A DNA stretch of 64,000 nt from Morinoia aosen (GCA_030386875.1 CM059562.1:22187360-22251359), one strand, 5' to 3'. Shown: positions 24,065-35,049, counted from the stretch's first letter. The notes: generated by a model not told the origin, from the sequence alone. Made by a program: numbers and translations.

Positions 24065-24952
24065 GTGTTTGGCCTGCCTATCTCGTTGTTCTCCTCAGTT
24101 TTCCTGGTATCAAAGTTTAGTACTGGATTTTCGAAGAATGTGTGTCGTCGTAGTGGTTCAGTTGACAGCGTAAGTTCTTCTAGTTCTACAGCTACCACAG
24201 CGTTAATTTTCATAAAATCAATACAAAGAGAAAAATTGCAGCAGAATCGCGGTCAAAATCCGATAAAATACTTACAGCCAAACCGCACACATAACCACCA
24301 CCAAGAGAGTGAAAATGACAAGAGCACCCCTCATTTCTCAGTCGCTCACTCAGCTAAAACTGGCCACAGCCTGCCAATTCAAAGCGAGGAAAGCAAGAAA
24401 TCCAAACAACTCTCATCCGAAAATGCTGAATGTCAGCCTAAATATCACTCAAGCCCCATGTACTCACTCGTCAGTACCACCATGGATGAATTAAAACGAT
24501 CATTGAAAGTGAAGCTGCATCCTACCATAGCCGATGGGCACTGCCTCCTTCATGCAGTAACTCACCAGCTTAAGACAAAATCGCCCTCAAAATGGAATTA
24601 CAATTCCTTAAAAGCAGCAATAAAAAAAGAAAGCACTACAAATGAAAACAAATATGTCAATTTCCTTGCCAAGAAAAGCGGTGATCTACCTAGGCTCATA
24701 AGTAAATACATTGACGAAAAACATTTTGATCATGATGCTGGGGACCTAATACCACATATCATATCAAAGATCACTGGTAGGAGAATTCTCATCTTCGATG
24801 AGCAAGGCGATGGTATTTGGAGAACAGTAATCGACCCCTCACCAGAAGTATCAACTAATAACCATCCGTTGATGCTTCATCGGAAAAATCATCACTACAG
24901 TACCCTTGTTGCACAAGACAAAAACAAGACTGATATCACATCATCTTCATGA
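24065..24952 (+). CDS. LINE ORF1 with OTU-like cysteine protease domain
   Basis: About 295 codons end at TGA 24950-24952. The first 130 residues are polar, Ser/Lys/Gln-rich and without a known fold. Residues 148-283 form an OTU domain: the catalytic loop DGHCLLHAV (Asp at 24533-24535, Cys at 24542-24544; usual form DGNCLFRAV), then helical segments including YVNFLAKKSG, an ILIFDEQG strand, and the catalytic His in HHYSTLV (His at 24893-24895). All three expected active-site positions are present. OTU proteins cut ubiquitin chains or act as proteases; in a LINE it might process the translation product or counter host ubiquitin marking, but this is inference. The frame opens at 24026 without an ATG; the first in-frame ATG is 24458, which still keeps the entire OTU domain. 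A further ATG is at 24482. The listed start is only the first non-ATG start-like codon. Confidence 0.8.
   Translation: MFGLPISLFSSVFLVSKFSTGFSKNVCRRSGSVDSVSSSSSTATTALIFIKSIQREKLQQNRGQNPIKYLQPNRTHNHHQESENDKSTPHFSVAHSAKTGHSLPIQSEESKKSKQLSSENAECQPKYHSSPMYSLVSTTMDELKRSLKVKLHPTIADGHCLLHAVTHQLKTKSPSKWNYNSLKAAIKKESTTNENKYVNFLAKKSGDLPRLISKYIDEKHFDHDAGDLIPHIISKITGRRILIFDEQGDGIWRTVIDPSPEVSTNNHPLMLHRKNHHYSTLVAQDKNKTDITSSS
24950..24952 (+). other. In-frame TGA joining ORF1 to ORF2
   Basis: ORF1 and ORF2 share the same frame; the codons after TGA (caa aat act gtt gtc cag) run without a stop into ORF2. The codon is flanked by TCA before and CAA after. A C-to-T change in CGA would create this TGA, so it may be a decay mutation; it may also be a recoding site. 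Confidence 0.9.
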
Positions 24953-27937
24953 CAAAATACTGTTGTCCAGTTGAATAGCAGTCTCTCAAACACACCAGAT
25001 GCTAGACTTGACACTCTGGGCAACAATGATAAAATCAATAAGTCCACGAAACAGTCCCTACCAAAAAATCCCTCTTATGCCACAAATAATCGCCATAAAA
25101 TAAAAAACATTAAAATTAAACATATCAATACTCGTAGCCTCTTTAGTAAGCTGGATGACATTAGAGTAATGTTGGTCACAGAAGACATTGACATTTTATG
25201 TGTTTCCGAGACATGGTTCGATTCGCGCACTCAGAGCTCCTTTTTCAACATTCCCGATTATGTGCTGTACCGCCATGACGGCGTTAAAAATAGCAAAGGT
25301 AGTGGTTCTTGTATTTTCGTAAGAGAAATTTACCAGTCGTCTTTACTTTTAACAAACGAAGTGTGCGAGGGCATAGAGATGGTTTGGTTGAAAGTGCAAA
25401 TAAATAAACATAAATCCATCATTACCGGCAGCCTTTACCGGCACCCATCAGCTTCTCTACCAACAACAGTAGAGTTCATTGAGAAAATTTTCAGAGAAAT
25501 TTTGGCTACAAAAAAGTCATTCTTTGCTTTCGGTGATTTTATTATTGACCTGACGGATGAAAAAAATCAGCTTAGCAGACTGTTGTACAAACTAAACCTT
25601 TCACAAATGGTCAAAGAACCAACTCGCGTCACAAGCGTATCTAAGACTCTCCTCGATCTAGCAATCACAAACAAACCTACGGCAATACTTAATACAGTAA
25701 TATCACCCTCTGTCGCCGATCACCACTCTGTAGAATGTAAAATTAATATTGCAAAGGAAAGACAAAACTATCGTCTCATGACTTACCGCCTAAAAAGTCA
25801 ATATTCGCCGGAACTATTTAATGAAAAACTCCTAAACAGGTTCACCGAATTTCAGAGCATGATGCAAATTGACGATGTGGACATTCAAGTTTCTATCTTT
25901 AACGAGAACTTTACAGCAGCTCTAAATGAATGCGCTCCTTATATCACCAAAAAAACTAGGCCAAAACGCACTCTGTGGATTACCAGCGAAATTAAAGACC
26001 TAAGCAGAATAAAGAAAATTTACTTGCGAGAGTACAAAGAAAACAGGTCAAACATTACTTTATACAGGAGGTATAAAGAACTTGGAAAGATTCTTCGGAA
26101 GAAAATCACGCAAGCAAAACAAACTCACTTCCACCAAGAACTATTCATGGCAAAAAATAATCCAAAACGCACATGGGAAATCATTAGTGAGGTGGCTCAA
26201 TATAAAAACTTAGAGCGAAAAAGTTATTTTGAAAATCCTTTGGAAAAAGCCACTGAGTTCAACACTTTCTTTTCAAAAGTAGGTGCCCAAGTCTTCGATG
26301 AAGTGAGTAAAACCAGTCCGAGGAAATTGACAGTTGAAAGTTCATGCCCTACTGCACTTTTAAAGGCTAGCGCCCTGTGGAAGCCACGCCCTATCGATTT
26401 ACCAGAGTTAAAAACTATTTTATACTCATTGAAAAACACAAAAGCAGTTGGACATGATGGAATCAACCTCCAATACATAAAAGACAGTTTTCCAGTCACA
26501 GCACCATTGATTCGTTTGATTATCAACACATCAATAGCTACTAATAAGTTTCCAAAACAATGGAAACACTCTATAATTAGACCGTTGCATAAAACTGGAG
26601 ACATAAATACAGCGTCAAATTACAGGCCCATTAGCCTTTTACCTGTCCTGTCCAAAATATTAGAAAAAGTAGTAACGAATCAACTGTCATCTCACCTGGA
26701 CGAGTCAAATTTACTTCATCGAAATCAATATGCCTATAGGAAGAACACTAGCACTCAAGACGCCCTGCTTAACATCACTGAAAAAATATACAACGACATC
26801 GATCAAAAAAATGTTACAATATTGCTGCTACTTGATCTCTCTAAAGCATTCGACAGCGTCGAACATGATCAACTCCTACAAAAAATACTGAAATTAGGAG
26901 TGGATACACAGTGGTTTAAAAGTTACCTTTCAAACCGGTCTCATGCAGTCCTCTTAGATAACAAGTTGTCCCCATTCCTTCAAAATACTCGTAGCTTTGG
27001 TGTCCCTCAAGGATCAATTCTGGGCCCGCTACTGTTCTCAATTTTCATTAACGATTTCCCTCCAATGCCTTCTAACACACGAATCTCCATGTATGCAGAT
27101 GACGTCCAAATTGCAATGACAAGCTCTGTAGCACAAATACCACAGACGAAAAAAGAAGCTGAAGCTCTATTGATCAGCCTCAAGTCATGGTATGACCAAA
27201 ATGGTCTCAAGCTAAACGCGAACAAAACACAATTCATTATTTTTGGGTCAAAGCATTCAATAAACAACATTCAAAATCTAGATCTAACTCTTACAGTTGG
27301 AAATGACAAAATTCACCCATCAGAAAAAGTAAAAAATTTAGGTATTTGGTTCGATAGAAACATGTCCTTCAAATCCCACGTTGACAAAACCTGCAAGGCA
27401 ATTCACGGGACCTTATTGTTTTTCAATCGTATAAAAAATATGCTTGACGAAGAATCTAGATTGTTGGCCGTTCATTCTTTGGTCTTATCACGTATTGACT
27501 ACTGTAGCCTGGTCTGGGGAGATATATCGAAAGATCTTCAGAAAGACCTACAAAAATGCATAAATTTTGCAGCAAAGGTTGTATGCAGCGGTCAATTCAA
27601 AAAGCATGACCACGTAACACCACTCCTGGATAAACTTGGCTGGGCTCCGATTCGGGAAAGGTTTCTGGCGCACAAAGCCCAATACGTTTTCTCCTCTTTA
27701 TATCTTCCTCATAGCAGTGCTGAAATAGTGGAATTCCACTCCCCTACCGTCACGAACCAAAAGCCAAACAGGAGACGTGATGTCTCAATCAAATACCGTT
27801 CATCTAGCATCGGGCAGAAAGCTCTGTCAGTATCAGGCGCCTTACTGTGGAACAAACTCCCCCAGAGCTTCAAAACCCCTCAAACACTGAGAGAATTCAA
27901 AACTAAAATGGCTCTCTATCTTGCGTCAGCACAATAA
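24953..27937 (+). CDS. LINE ORF2: apurinic-type endonuclease and reverse transcriptase
   Basis: About 994 open codons follow the TGA directly and end at TAA 27935-27937. Endonuclease motifs: HINTRSL at 25121-25141, SETWFD (Glu at 25208-25210), GSLYRHP, GDF (Asp at 25535-25537), LLDLAITN, and ADHHSVE (Asp-His at 25718-25723). The Asn normally following GDF is Ile (25541-25543). Reverse-transcriptase motifs: LDLSKAFD (first Asp at 26834-26836), GVPQGSILGP from 26999, and YADD at 27092-27103; then a long C-terminal region with SRIDYCSLVWG and LWNKLP (27845-27862). No zinc knuckle was noticed. No ATG precedes the endonuclease: the first Met codon (25169) lies inside that domain, so translation must come by readthrough of the TGA, re-initiation at a non-ATG codon, or the TGA is a mutation in a single long ORF. 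No other stop or frame change is present. Confidence 0.92.
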   Translation, partial: QNTVVQLNSSLSNTPDARLDTLGNNDKINKSTKQSLPKNPSYATNNRHKIKNIKIKHINTRSLFSKLDDIRVMLVTEDIDILCVSETWFDSRTQSSFFNIPDYVLYRHDGVKNSKGSGSCIFVREIYQSSLLLTNEVCEGIEMVWLKVQINKHKSIITGSLYRHPSASLPTTVEFIEKIFREILATKKSFFAFGDFIIDLTDEKNQLSRLLYKLNLSQMVKEPTRVTSVSKTLLDLAITNKPTAILNTVISPSVADHHSVECKINIAKERQNYRLMTYRLKSQYSPELFNEKLLNRFTEFQSMMQIDDVDIQVSIFNENFTAALNECAPYITKKTRPKRTLWITSEIKDLSRIKKIYLREYKENRSNITLYRRYKELGKILRKKITQAKQTHFHQELFMAKNNPKRTWEIISEVAQYKNLERKSYFENPLEKATEFNTFFSKVGAQVFDEVSKTSPRKLTVESSCPTALLKASALWKPRPIDLPELKTILYSLKNTKAVGHDGINLQYIKDSFPVTAPLIRLIINTSIATNKFPKQWKHSIIRPLHKTGDINTASNYRPISLLPVLSKILEKVVTNQLSSHLDESNLLHRNQYAYRKNTSTQDALLNITEKIYNDIDQKNVTILLLLDLSKAFDSVEHDQLLQKILKLGVDTQWFKSYLSNRSHAVLLDNKLSPFLQNTRSFGVPQGSILGPLLFSIFINDFPPMPSNTRISMYADDVQIAMTSSVAQIPQTKKEAEALLISLKSWYDQNGLKLNANKTQFIIFGSKHSINNIQNLDLTLTVGNDKIHPSEKVKNLGIWFDRNMSFKSHVDKTCKAIHGTLLFFNRIKNMLDEESRLLAVHSLVLSRIDYCSLVWGDISKDLQKDLQKCINFAAKVVCSGQFKKHDHVTPLLDKLGWAPIRERFLAHKAQYVFSSLYLPHSSAEIVEFHSPTVTNQKPNRRRDVSIKYRSSSIGQKALSVSGALLWNKLPQSFKTPQTLREFKTKMALYLASAQ

Positions 27938-30370
27938 GTGTGAACTGCAGTACGTGCTGGAGGAGTGCGTATATGCAGTACGTGTGTGCGCATATGCGTA
28001 TGGATATAGGTGTACGTATGTGCGTGTCTGTATGTTTAGAACACATTCCCCTTTAAAATGCTCATGTTGATCCTATTGTGACGCAGTGTCGTCCTTTACA
28101 CTCTTCCAGTATGCTTCGGCCACACCATTTCAGGTTGTTTTGACTATCTCGTTTTGCCCCAGCAATCTTGATAATGTTACGGTTGGCATTGTACATCGGT
28201 CCCTCTCATCTATTTTGAATCCGGCGAATTTTTTCTGTGCCAAAGCTTGTAGTATACGAAATTTAAATTTTTCCGTTATTGTAAAATCTTCATTTCATCC
28301 ATACCGGTATTTTAGCTTACTAGTTAATACAGAACAATGTAAAACTGCCTCTATCATCAACCTAGCAGTCAAAGATGCAAATTAATTTTGGATCGACCCG
28401 TTGTACTTTCAACCTTTAATCCCTCATTTCACTAGTTCCAACGTTCGTAAGCTCAAATTTCAATATGGAAGTGCACCAACTGGAGTGTTCTTAACAACGC
28501 ATCACATGTGCAATGTTTTCTTGACCCCTTGAAATAAAACCCAGTGTTAAAATCAGACCAACACAACGGAGAGAATGCATTTATCTACGTACTTTTCTCC
28601 TAATTATTTGTTCTAAAACTTAACCGATAGAAATATTACGATCCTCATGTATTTGATATCAACACAATGGAAGGAATGCATTTTCTTTGTACTTTTCTCT
28701 CAACCATTTGTTTCAAAATCAACCAATATAAATATTACGATCCTCATGTACTCGATCTCAAGTCATGGTCTTAACTTTAAGATACTCGTAAGTACTTTTC
28801 GCTCATATTGAAGCTTTTTGAACATGCGACGTAGTTCATTAGCAATTTTTTTACTTTCCTGCGCTCGTGTGTACATTGGTGTTCCAGCTATGTAGCAAAT
28901 ATTACGGACTCGTGATCCAATAACGCGCACCCTAACAGGAGTATTTTCAGCTATGTGTCACAGGGATTTTGTGTTCTTAGTGACTCACTTTCATCTTGCA
29001 TTTCCAAACCCAAATTAATTATCCCAAAGAGAGAGAGGATGTTAAATGTGAGGGTATTTTTTGCACATACTCTCTCTACTTCGGTCTCATTGAAACTTTT
29101 AAAAAAGGCCTCGGATCTGACGAATGTCATAACTTTAAAGATCATCATTTTAATCTTCTTATTCTGGTCTCAAATTGCTGTCGTAAGCTTTGTGTGATAA
29201 ACTCTTTTTACCTTTTTATTCTCGTGAATACACTACGACAACACTAATTCTAGATAGTTAACTTTTGTACGGTTCCACCTATGTTGAAAATATTACAGCT
29301 AGCGATGTAAAACAATACTTTTCATATCTTTGACCCCGATGTACTCTTTGCGCCAATACTATTACCGCAAGTAAGAAATATCATAACCATTTTGTGTTTT
29401 GTTATAGCAAATATTATCGTTGGGACACCTTGCATAGGGATGAAAGATCGGATGTGGGCTTTCACCAGATGTAAGATATAAACAAGTGTGAAGCGTAACC
29501 AAGTGCAGATGCATGACCGGGTGCGGGGCATCACCGGAGGAGGGAGCGAAGTGTTGTCGGATGGGCGAAAGGAATTTTGGGATTTTGGAGTTGATAATTT
29601 ATTAGAAAAAATAATAAGCCCCATTTCCATTTCCGGGCACCACAGATGGAGTACTAGTAATTGTGGAAAGCAACCTCATTCCACTGCATGGAACCAACAG
29701 TTGTGGTGCTCATTTTATTCGACAGGAATAAGTCGGACCAATATTAGAATGACTTAGCGAACGTAAAACAAGATAAATTTTTCACTTCCTAGCAAAATTT
29801 CAGATATTAAAATTTAGAAATTCAAACACAGAAACTGAAACTTAGTGCTGCCCTCCAAATGCAAACGATCCTCTTATACATATTATTGTTTATTTTTTAT
29901 TAACTTGTGCTTCTCCCTAAATCCTGCGTCGACAACTATCATGTGTATTGCGATAACCATGTATGAATAGCAATTAAGGATCTAAATCATATGTTCCAAC
30001 ACTTAACATGGGTATTACGATAACCATGTATAAATAGCAATTAAGGGTTTCTATGCTAAGGTATTTGAATGCATTTTTCGCTTCCATTTTTCAATACTTG
30101 TGCGTACTAATGAAAGTGTTTTTCAAATGAGCGTCGCGAGGATTGTGCTCTCTTAGTTCAAAATCAGATTAGGCAAGGAAAGGAACTCAATTTTGTTGTA
30201 CTTTTCTATCAATCATTTTGTTTCAACATTCTACACGGGTATTACGATACCAATGTGTTATAATCATTTAAGGATGTTAATGTTAAGGTGTTTTAAAAAC
30301 CAATGTATTGACATTTCATGTTTGTACTTTATTGGAAATAAAATGTTTTTCTTTCTTTCTTTCTTTCTTT
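27938..30370 (+). repeat. LINE 3' region of degenerate repeated units with CTTT tail
   Basis: After a GT- and ATGC-rich stretch (27938-28030), a unit built on GTACTTTTCTCTCAACCATT and then TATTACGATCCTCATGTA recurs about every 98 bases at 28588 and 28686, then more loosely near 28795, 28895, 29288, 29942, 30007 and 30198-30250. The end is CCAATG, then TTGGAAATAAAATG, then (CTTT)n. The last 150 or so bases match, reverse complemented, the stretch 56322-56530. Short open frames within (28086-28385, 29322-29630 and others) have no recognisable content. Confidence 0.6.
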
Positions 30371-32003
30371 TCTTTCTTTAAACGATGGAAGTTTATCGTC
30401 GAACTTTTCATTTTTCTGCTTCCTTTCCTCTTTGTTTGATTTTTTTATCGCTCGTGCATTAATCTTGCGTGAGGCTTGCAGCAGCTCACTAGGTCATCAG
30501 CTGTAATAGATTTTTTTTTAACATCAGCGGAACAAATGATTAAAATCCTGGCTTGAATGATGTATTCCGTATCTGATTCAACTATGTTTAGCATTTCGAT
30601 ATGAATTTGACCTGGAAACACAGCATTGTTTGGCGCTAGGTAGCAATCGTAGGTAAAGTAAAATCTGCAGTGGAATATCATCATGATGGGAAACATAAGA
30701 GTTGGCGAATTTCTGCTTCAAAATAACGAGCAAATTTATGTAGTTTTCTTCGTTTTTATACAATTAACCGTAACGTGAAGCCTCACATGCGGTGAATGAC
30801 TAATTATAAAAGCATGCTTGCAATCTCAAAGAAAATAAAAAGGACGCTTGCTGAGGAATCAATACTGAATAATATTTACCGTGTTGTGAAACTATGATTT
30901 CACTCTATTCGCCCTTTTCATCTAAATTTTACCCAATGTAGCAATTATAAAAACAAAATAATCAGGCAAATTGCCGAATAATTTCATGCACTGTGCATAT
31001 TTTACAGATAAGAAAAAAAGTTTTTTATGCTGTGAAAATAAGATTAACTTTAAATATGAACGCGTAACGATGCGTCGGAATCAGCGTTCGCAAATCAATA
31101 ATATTACCATTTTTATTTTTGTTTCAGCTAAATATGGCCATGAATCATACAACACGAGGACGTTCTATTTAACTTCTCAGCGCTTTGACAGCATTCCTAT
31201 TTGATCGCAGTGGGTGCTGCTACAGCTTTATCAGAGAACTAGCTTACAGGGACGTTAATTATGCAGGATGCAAGTATAGGGAATTGGAACGTGGTTGCAG
31301 AAGGAAGAGAACTCGTGCCACACCACTGAGTGTCAAACCGCTGTGCATTTTTTTGCTTTTGATGAAATTACTGGCTTGCATGCATGCAATAGGTAATTTT
31401 TGACCGATACAGCAGTCAACAGACAGTCGAAAAATGAAGATTAGCTCCACGTCACCTACTAGAATTGGTGATGTTAACGTAAAATGTTAAATCCAAGGAG
31501 GAACTGGACAAAAACGTAAATATTTGTTGTTGTTGCTACACTTTACACATACGATGATTGTAGAAATTGAGATGAAAAGTGTATATTTAAACTGAAGTTC
31601 CAAGCTATAATCTGTAATATTATTTTTTAGATACCTGATCACTGGCATACGTAAGCTGTGAGAACACATTAGCTGACATCGTCTCAATAGCGCTATGTCT
31701 GCTCATCTTGGAGCAAATTAAAAAATTAAAAGCATAATTAAACAGCGAATAAAACCAGTGAGGAAAACACTTATAAATATAGGGCTATTAAAAATTGCTA
31801 GTAGGTTGTTTTGATAATAAATTAAATCAAACTAATTGAACGAAATTTAGTTTGTAGATTCATTGGACATTTTTGAGTATTTCCTGCTATCAATCTAGTA
31901 TGCAGAATGATAAAACGGATTGCTAGGGTAAAAAGGGTTTCATTCACTATGAGATGCGTTATAATGCTAATTACATAAATCAGTTAGGAATATCTTTTCT
32001 GCT
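30371..32003. other. Intergenic, nothing recognised
   Basis: An 83-codon minus-strand open frame at 30445-30696 and others near 31185-31687 have no recognised family. No repeats stood out. Confidence 0.5.
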
Positions 32004-32260
32004 AATCAGTTTAATTATGGAGGTTATAGCAAAGAAGAACTTTAAAATTATTTTTATGAAACGTTTCAAGCCTCATCAGTCATACTCATTAAAAACTTGA
32101 TAAAAGGAACTGTAAAAATTCAATTTTTATAATTTTCATAATTTTCACTGTTCCCTTAACCAAGTTTTTACTGCGTATGACTGATGATGAGCTGAGGCTT
32201 GAAACATTTCATAAAAATGATTTTAAAGTTTTTCTTTGCTGTTACCTTCATAAATCAGTT
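32004..32260. repeat. 257-bp inverted-repeat (hairpin) element
   Basis: The left arm (about 32004-32130) contains AGCAAAGAAGAACTTTAAAA, ATGAAACGTTTCAAGCCTCA and CAGTCATACTCATTAAAAAC; the right arm (about 32140-32260) holds their reverse complements with scattered changes. The arms meet around a short AT spacer. It could be a MITE of an unknown superfamily; no target duplication was identified with confidence. Confidence 0.75.
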
Positions 32261-34046
32261 GTTTTAAAGTTAACTTTGTGTTACAACATTCTGGGTTTAG
32301 TAATCATTTTCATTAAACTTTTAGTGCACTCAAACTCATTAACAATGTAAACACTTATTCGGATAAAACATGCGCAACATACTCATGCAAATATGCGCAT
32401 GTTTGCGTGAAGATAAAACATGCGCTTCATGATTCAAGACGCTTGTTTCTTAATAAAATTTTTATTAAAATATATTTTATTATGAGCAGATTTCTCAGTG
32501 GGATTTTTGATTGTATTTTGAAGAGAAATGTTGTTCTTCATCATCGTGCTGCCAAAAAGCACATGAATTGAATTTAAGTCCAACGTCTTTTAAGATCCTT
32601 CCAGATCCTTGAAGAAGAATTACATGTATTGAATATATTCAACAAGTTACCCAATAAAATATGATTATAAGTGCTATGTGCTTTACATCTAGTGATTTAC
32701 ACCTAGTGATCAGGTAGCATCTTCATAAGTATGCGGTGGCCAAGAATAATATTACAACGATAGTAGAAAATTCTGTAGGAGCTATCAGTCATAAATTACG
32801 TCGGTTCTAGTCTAGAAATGAGAAGAAAATCAAAATTAATCACGATTACAAATGGTTGCGGTGATTTATAATTTATGTTTTCATTGCAAAAAAAGAAATG
32901 GATATCTCTTTACAAATTTATGCAGTTTATTTGTGCATAAGTGAATCATTTACCAACCACATCGATGGACTTCATGTATTTGCAGTAATTTAGGCATACG
33001 GGCTGGAAATAAGTTCATGGTAAACATCATGATCTCACTTTGAAGAGCTCCCATCATATCAAGTTGCACCGCGTCATTTAACTCGTCATTCTAGGGGTTG
33101 CGGTCAAAATTAAAACGCTATACTGTGTGCTTTTCAATCAATTCTGTTTTTACTCTGCTTTGATAAATATAACAGTTCATGCTGTACTGTGTTTGAGAGG
33201 AGAATCCTGCAGTTGCCAGTTGGAGGAATACAAATTTGTCTTCCATTTTAACGTTATTTCAGTGAGTTAGTTTATTCTTGCTGCAAAAAAAAGCTGAAAC
33301 CAAAAGATTTTGATCCAAAATATGACAATTTTAAATATTATGAAGAAAATTTCAAACTTATTTGAGCAAATAAAAATTTAGGATACCGTATATATTTGTT
33401 ATTTCATAATCGAGGTCAGAGAAAATGAATGGGCATTAAAAACTTCAGGATTTAATAAAACTGCTAGGGTAAAATGTTTGAGCTTCTAGGGTAACAACAA
33501 GTCGACTTCAGGGAAGGGTAGTCTGTCCAGTCTCTCCCTGACTGTCGTGAAGTGTGGTAGCGCTCGACCTGTGTTTACAAACATGGTGGTTTCCATATGA
33601 ACGTTCTTTAGACCTTAGTGGCCCCTCTTTGTAAACCTGGATTCCTCTAGTATATTTGGGCAACTTCATGCTTCTTTTAGGAAACGGTAAGTATTTATCC
33701 TGTAATTGCAGAAATTTCTGGGTTGTTCCTCCCTTTGCCCCCTTCTCTCTATTCCGTCGACCGACCGTCTCTAAATTATTGCGACACATCTTACGTTATC
33801 TGAATTTTCCTTTAACTCACTAAATGATACTTTGTTGTTTCCTAGTGGTGATTATCACTGACGCGATATGGTAAGATAACGATTCAATCATGCTGAATTT
33901 GTCCAGGGTTGTATCCTTGCGTCATTCTAAAACACGTTTGAGCCTGAGTCTGAGTAACTAGTCGGATACTCCTCCCAACCCTCTTGATGCTGCAAGCTTT
34001 CGGATTATTTCATTTTTTGAGGAATTGTATAGAATGTTCAACTGAT
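32261..34046. other. Intergenic, possible first exon near 33.6 kb
   Basis: Mostly AT-rich. Between 33500 and 33790 GC content rises and a strong 5' splice-site consensus, GGTAAGTATT, lies at about 33687; the minus strand is open for 93 codons there but matches no family I know. Evidence for a gene is weak. Confidence 0.3.
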
Positions 34047-34546
34047 NNNNNNNNNNNNNNNNNNNNNNNNNNNNNNNNNNNNNNNNNNNNNNNNNNNNNN
34101 NNNNNNNNNNNNNNNNNNNNNNNNNNNNNNNNNNNNNNNNNNNNNNNNNNNNNNNNNNNNNNNNNNNNNNNNNNNNNNNNNNNNNNNNNNNNNNNNNNNN
34201 NNNNNNNNNNNNNNNNNNNNNNNNNNNNNNNNNNNNNNNNNNNNNNNNNNNNNNNNNNNNNNNNNNNNNNNNNNNNNNNNNNNNNNNNNNNNNNNNNNNN
34301 NNNNNNNNNNNNNNNNNNNNNNNNNNNNNNNNNNNNNNNNNNNNNNNNNNNNNNNNNNNNNNNNNNNNNNNNNNNNNNNNNNNNNNNNNNNNNNNNNNNN
34401 NNNNNNNNNNNNNNNNNNNNNNNNNNNNNNNNNNNNNNNNNNNNNNNNNNNNNNNNNNNNNNNNNNNNNNNNNNNNNNNNNNNNNNNNNNNNNNNNNNNN
34501 NNNNNNNNNNNNNNNNNNNNNNNNNNNNNNNNNNNNNNNNNNNNNN
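34047..34546. other. Assembly gap, 500 N
   Basis: Exactly 500 N. The round number shows a placeholder gap of unknown true size. Open frames reported across it are meaningless. Confidence 0.99.
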
Positions 34547-35049
34547 AAAAATTAAATAGCTCAAAAACAATGTATCATTGTTGTAAAAAAATCTCACAAA
34601 AATTCTTCTTTCAAATTTTTCAATTTTCTTCAATACGTTTGTTAGAAATGCTTCAAGGATTCTAAAACTGTGTTTAGTTTTTTCTAGCATCAAAACTCAA
34701 TGACTAACATTCTTTTGAAATATCAGCAAAAATGTACTAAAATACTAATTTTTCGTAGAAATAGTAAGGCCTAAATCGAAAAAGTTACATGAGAAAAAAT
34801 GTTTACTTTCAATAAATACATATACTGTCCAAATTTCAAACGAATCAGACGAAAAAAGTTGAAAAATCCGGATGATCGCCTCAAACCTCCCGAGCCCTAA
34901 CAAAGGTGTTCCCGGGAAGGGAAGGAAGAAAGGTTAACATCGGCATCTTTGGGATGCTTTATTTCCAATCAAGCCTGATACATATGATCTTAGCATTTGG
35001 AAGAAGATACTATTTAGTTGAAAAATTATGGAAACAAACAAGGAGTGTT
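34547..35049. other. Unassigned AT-rich sequence
   Basis: The left part is AT-rich non-coding sequence. The right part may belong to the SINE-like copy that follows, but its limit is not clear. Confidence 0.4.

Larger units (their letters stand above)
24026..30370 (+). mobile_element. Nearly complete OTU-bearing LINE (non-LTR retrotransposon)
   Basis: The element comprises an OTU-like domain (ORF1), an endonuclease plus reverse transcriptase (ORF2) in the same frame after one TGA, and a long 3' region ending in TTGGAAATAAAATG and a (CTTT)n tail near 30353-30370. The plus strand is A-rich through both ORFs, as in many LINEs. The C-terminal LWNKLPQSFKT block and YADD core suggest the CR1/L2/Jockey-like large group, not L1 or R2; the exact clade cannot be set by eye. 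The 5' end is not visible; the listed start is only the first base after the last in-frame stop. The assignment of 27938-30370 to the same element is an inference from the matching terminus at 56.3 kb. Confidence 0.7.

Noticed and set aside
26224-26604. 126-codon minus-strand open frame
   Set aside because: Lies antisense within the LINE reverse-transcriptase ORF and is a shadow of it.
27007-27270. 87-codon minus-strand open frame
   Set aside because: Antisense shadow of the reverse-transcriptase core.
33984-34693. Open frames running across the first N gap
   Set aside because: They consist of N; no sequence supports them.
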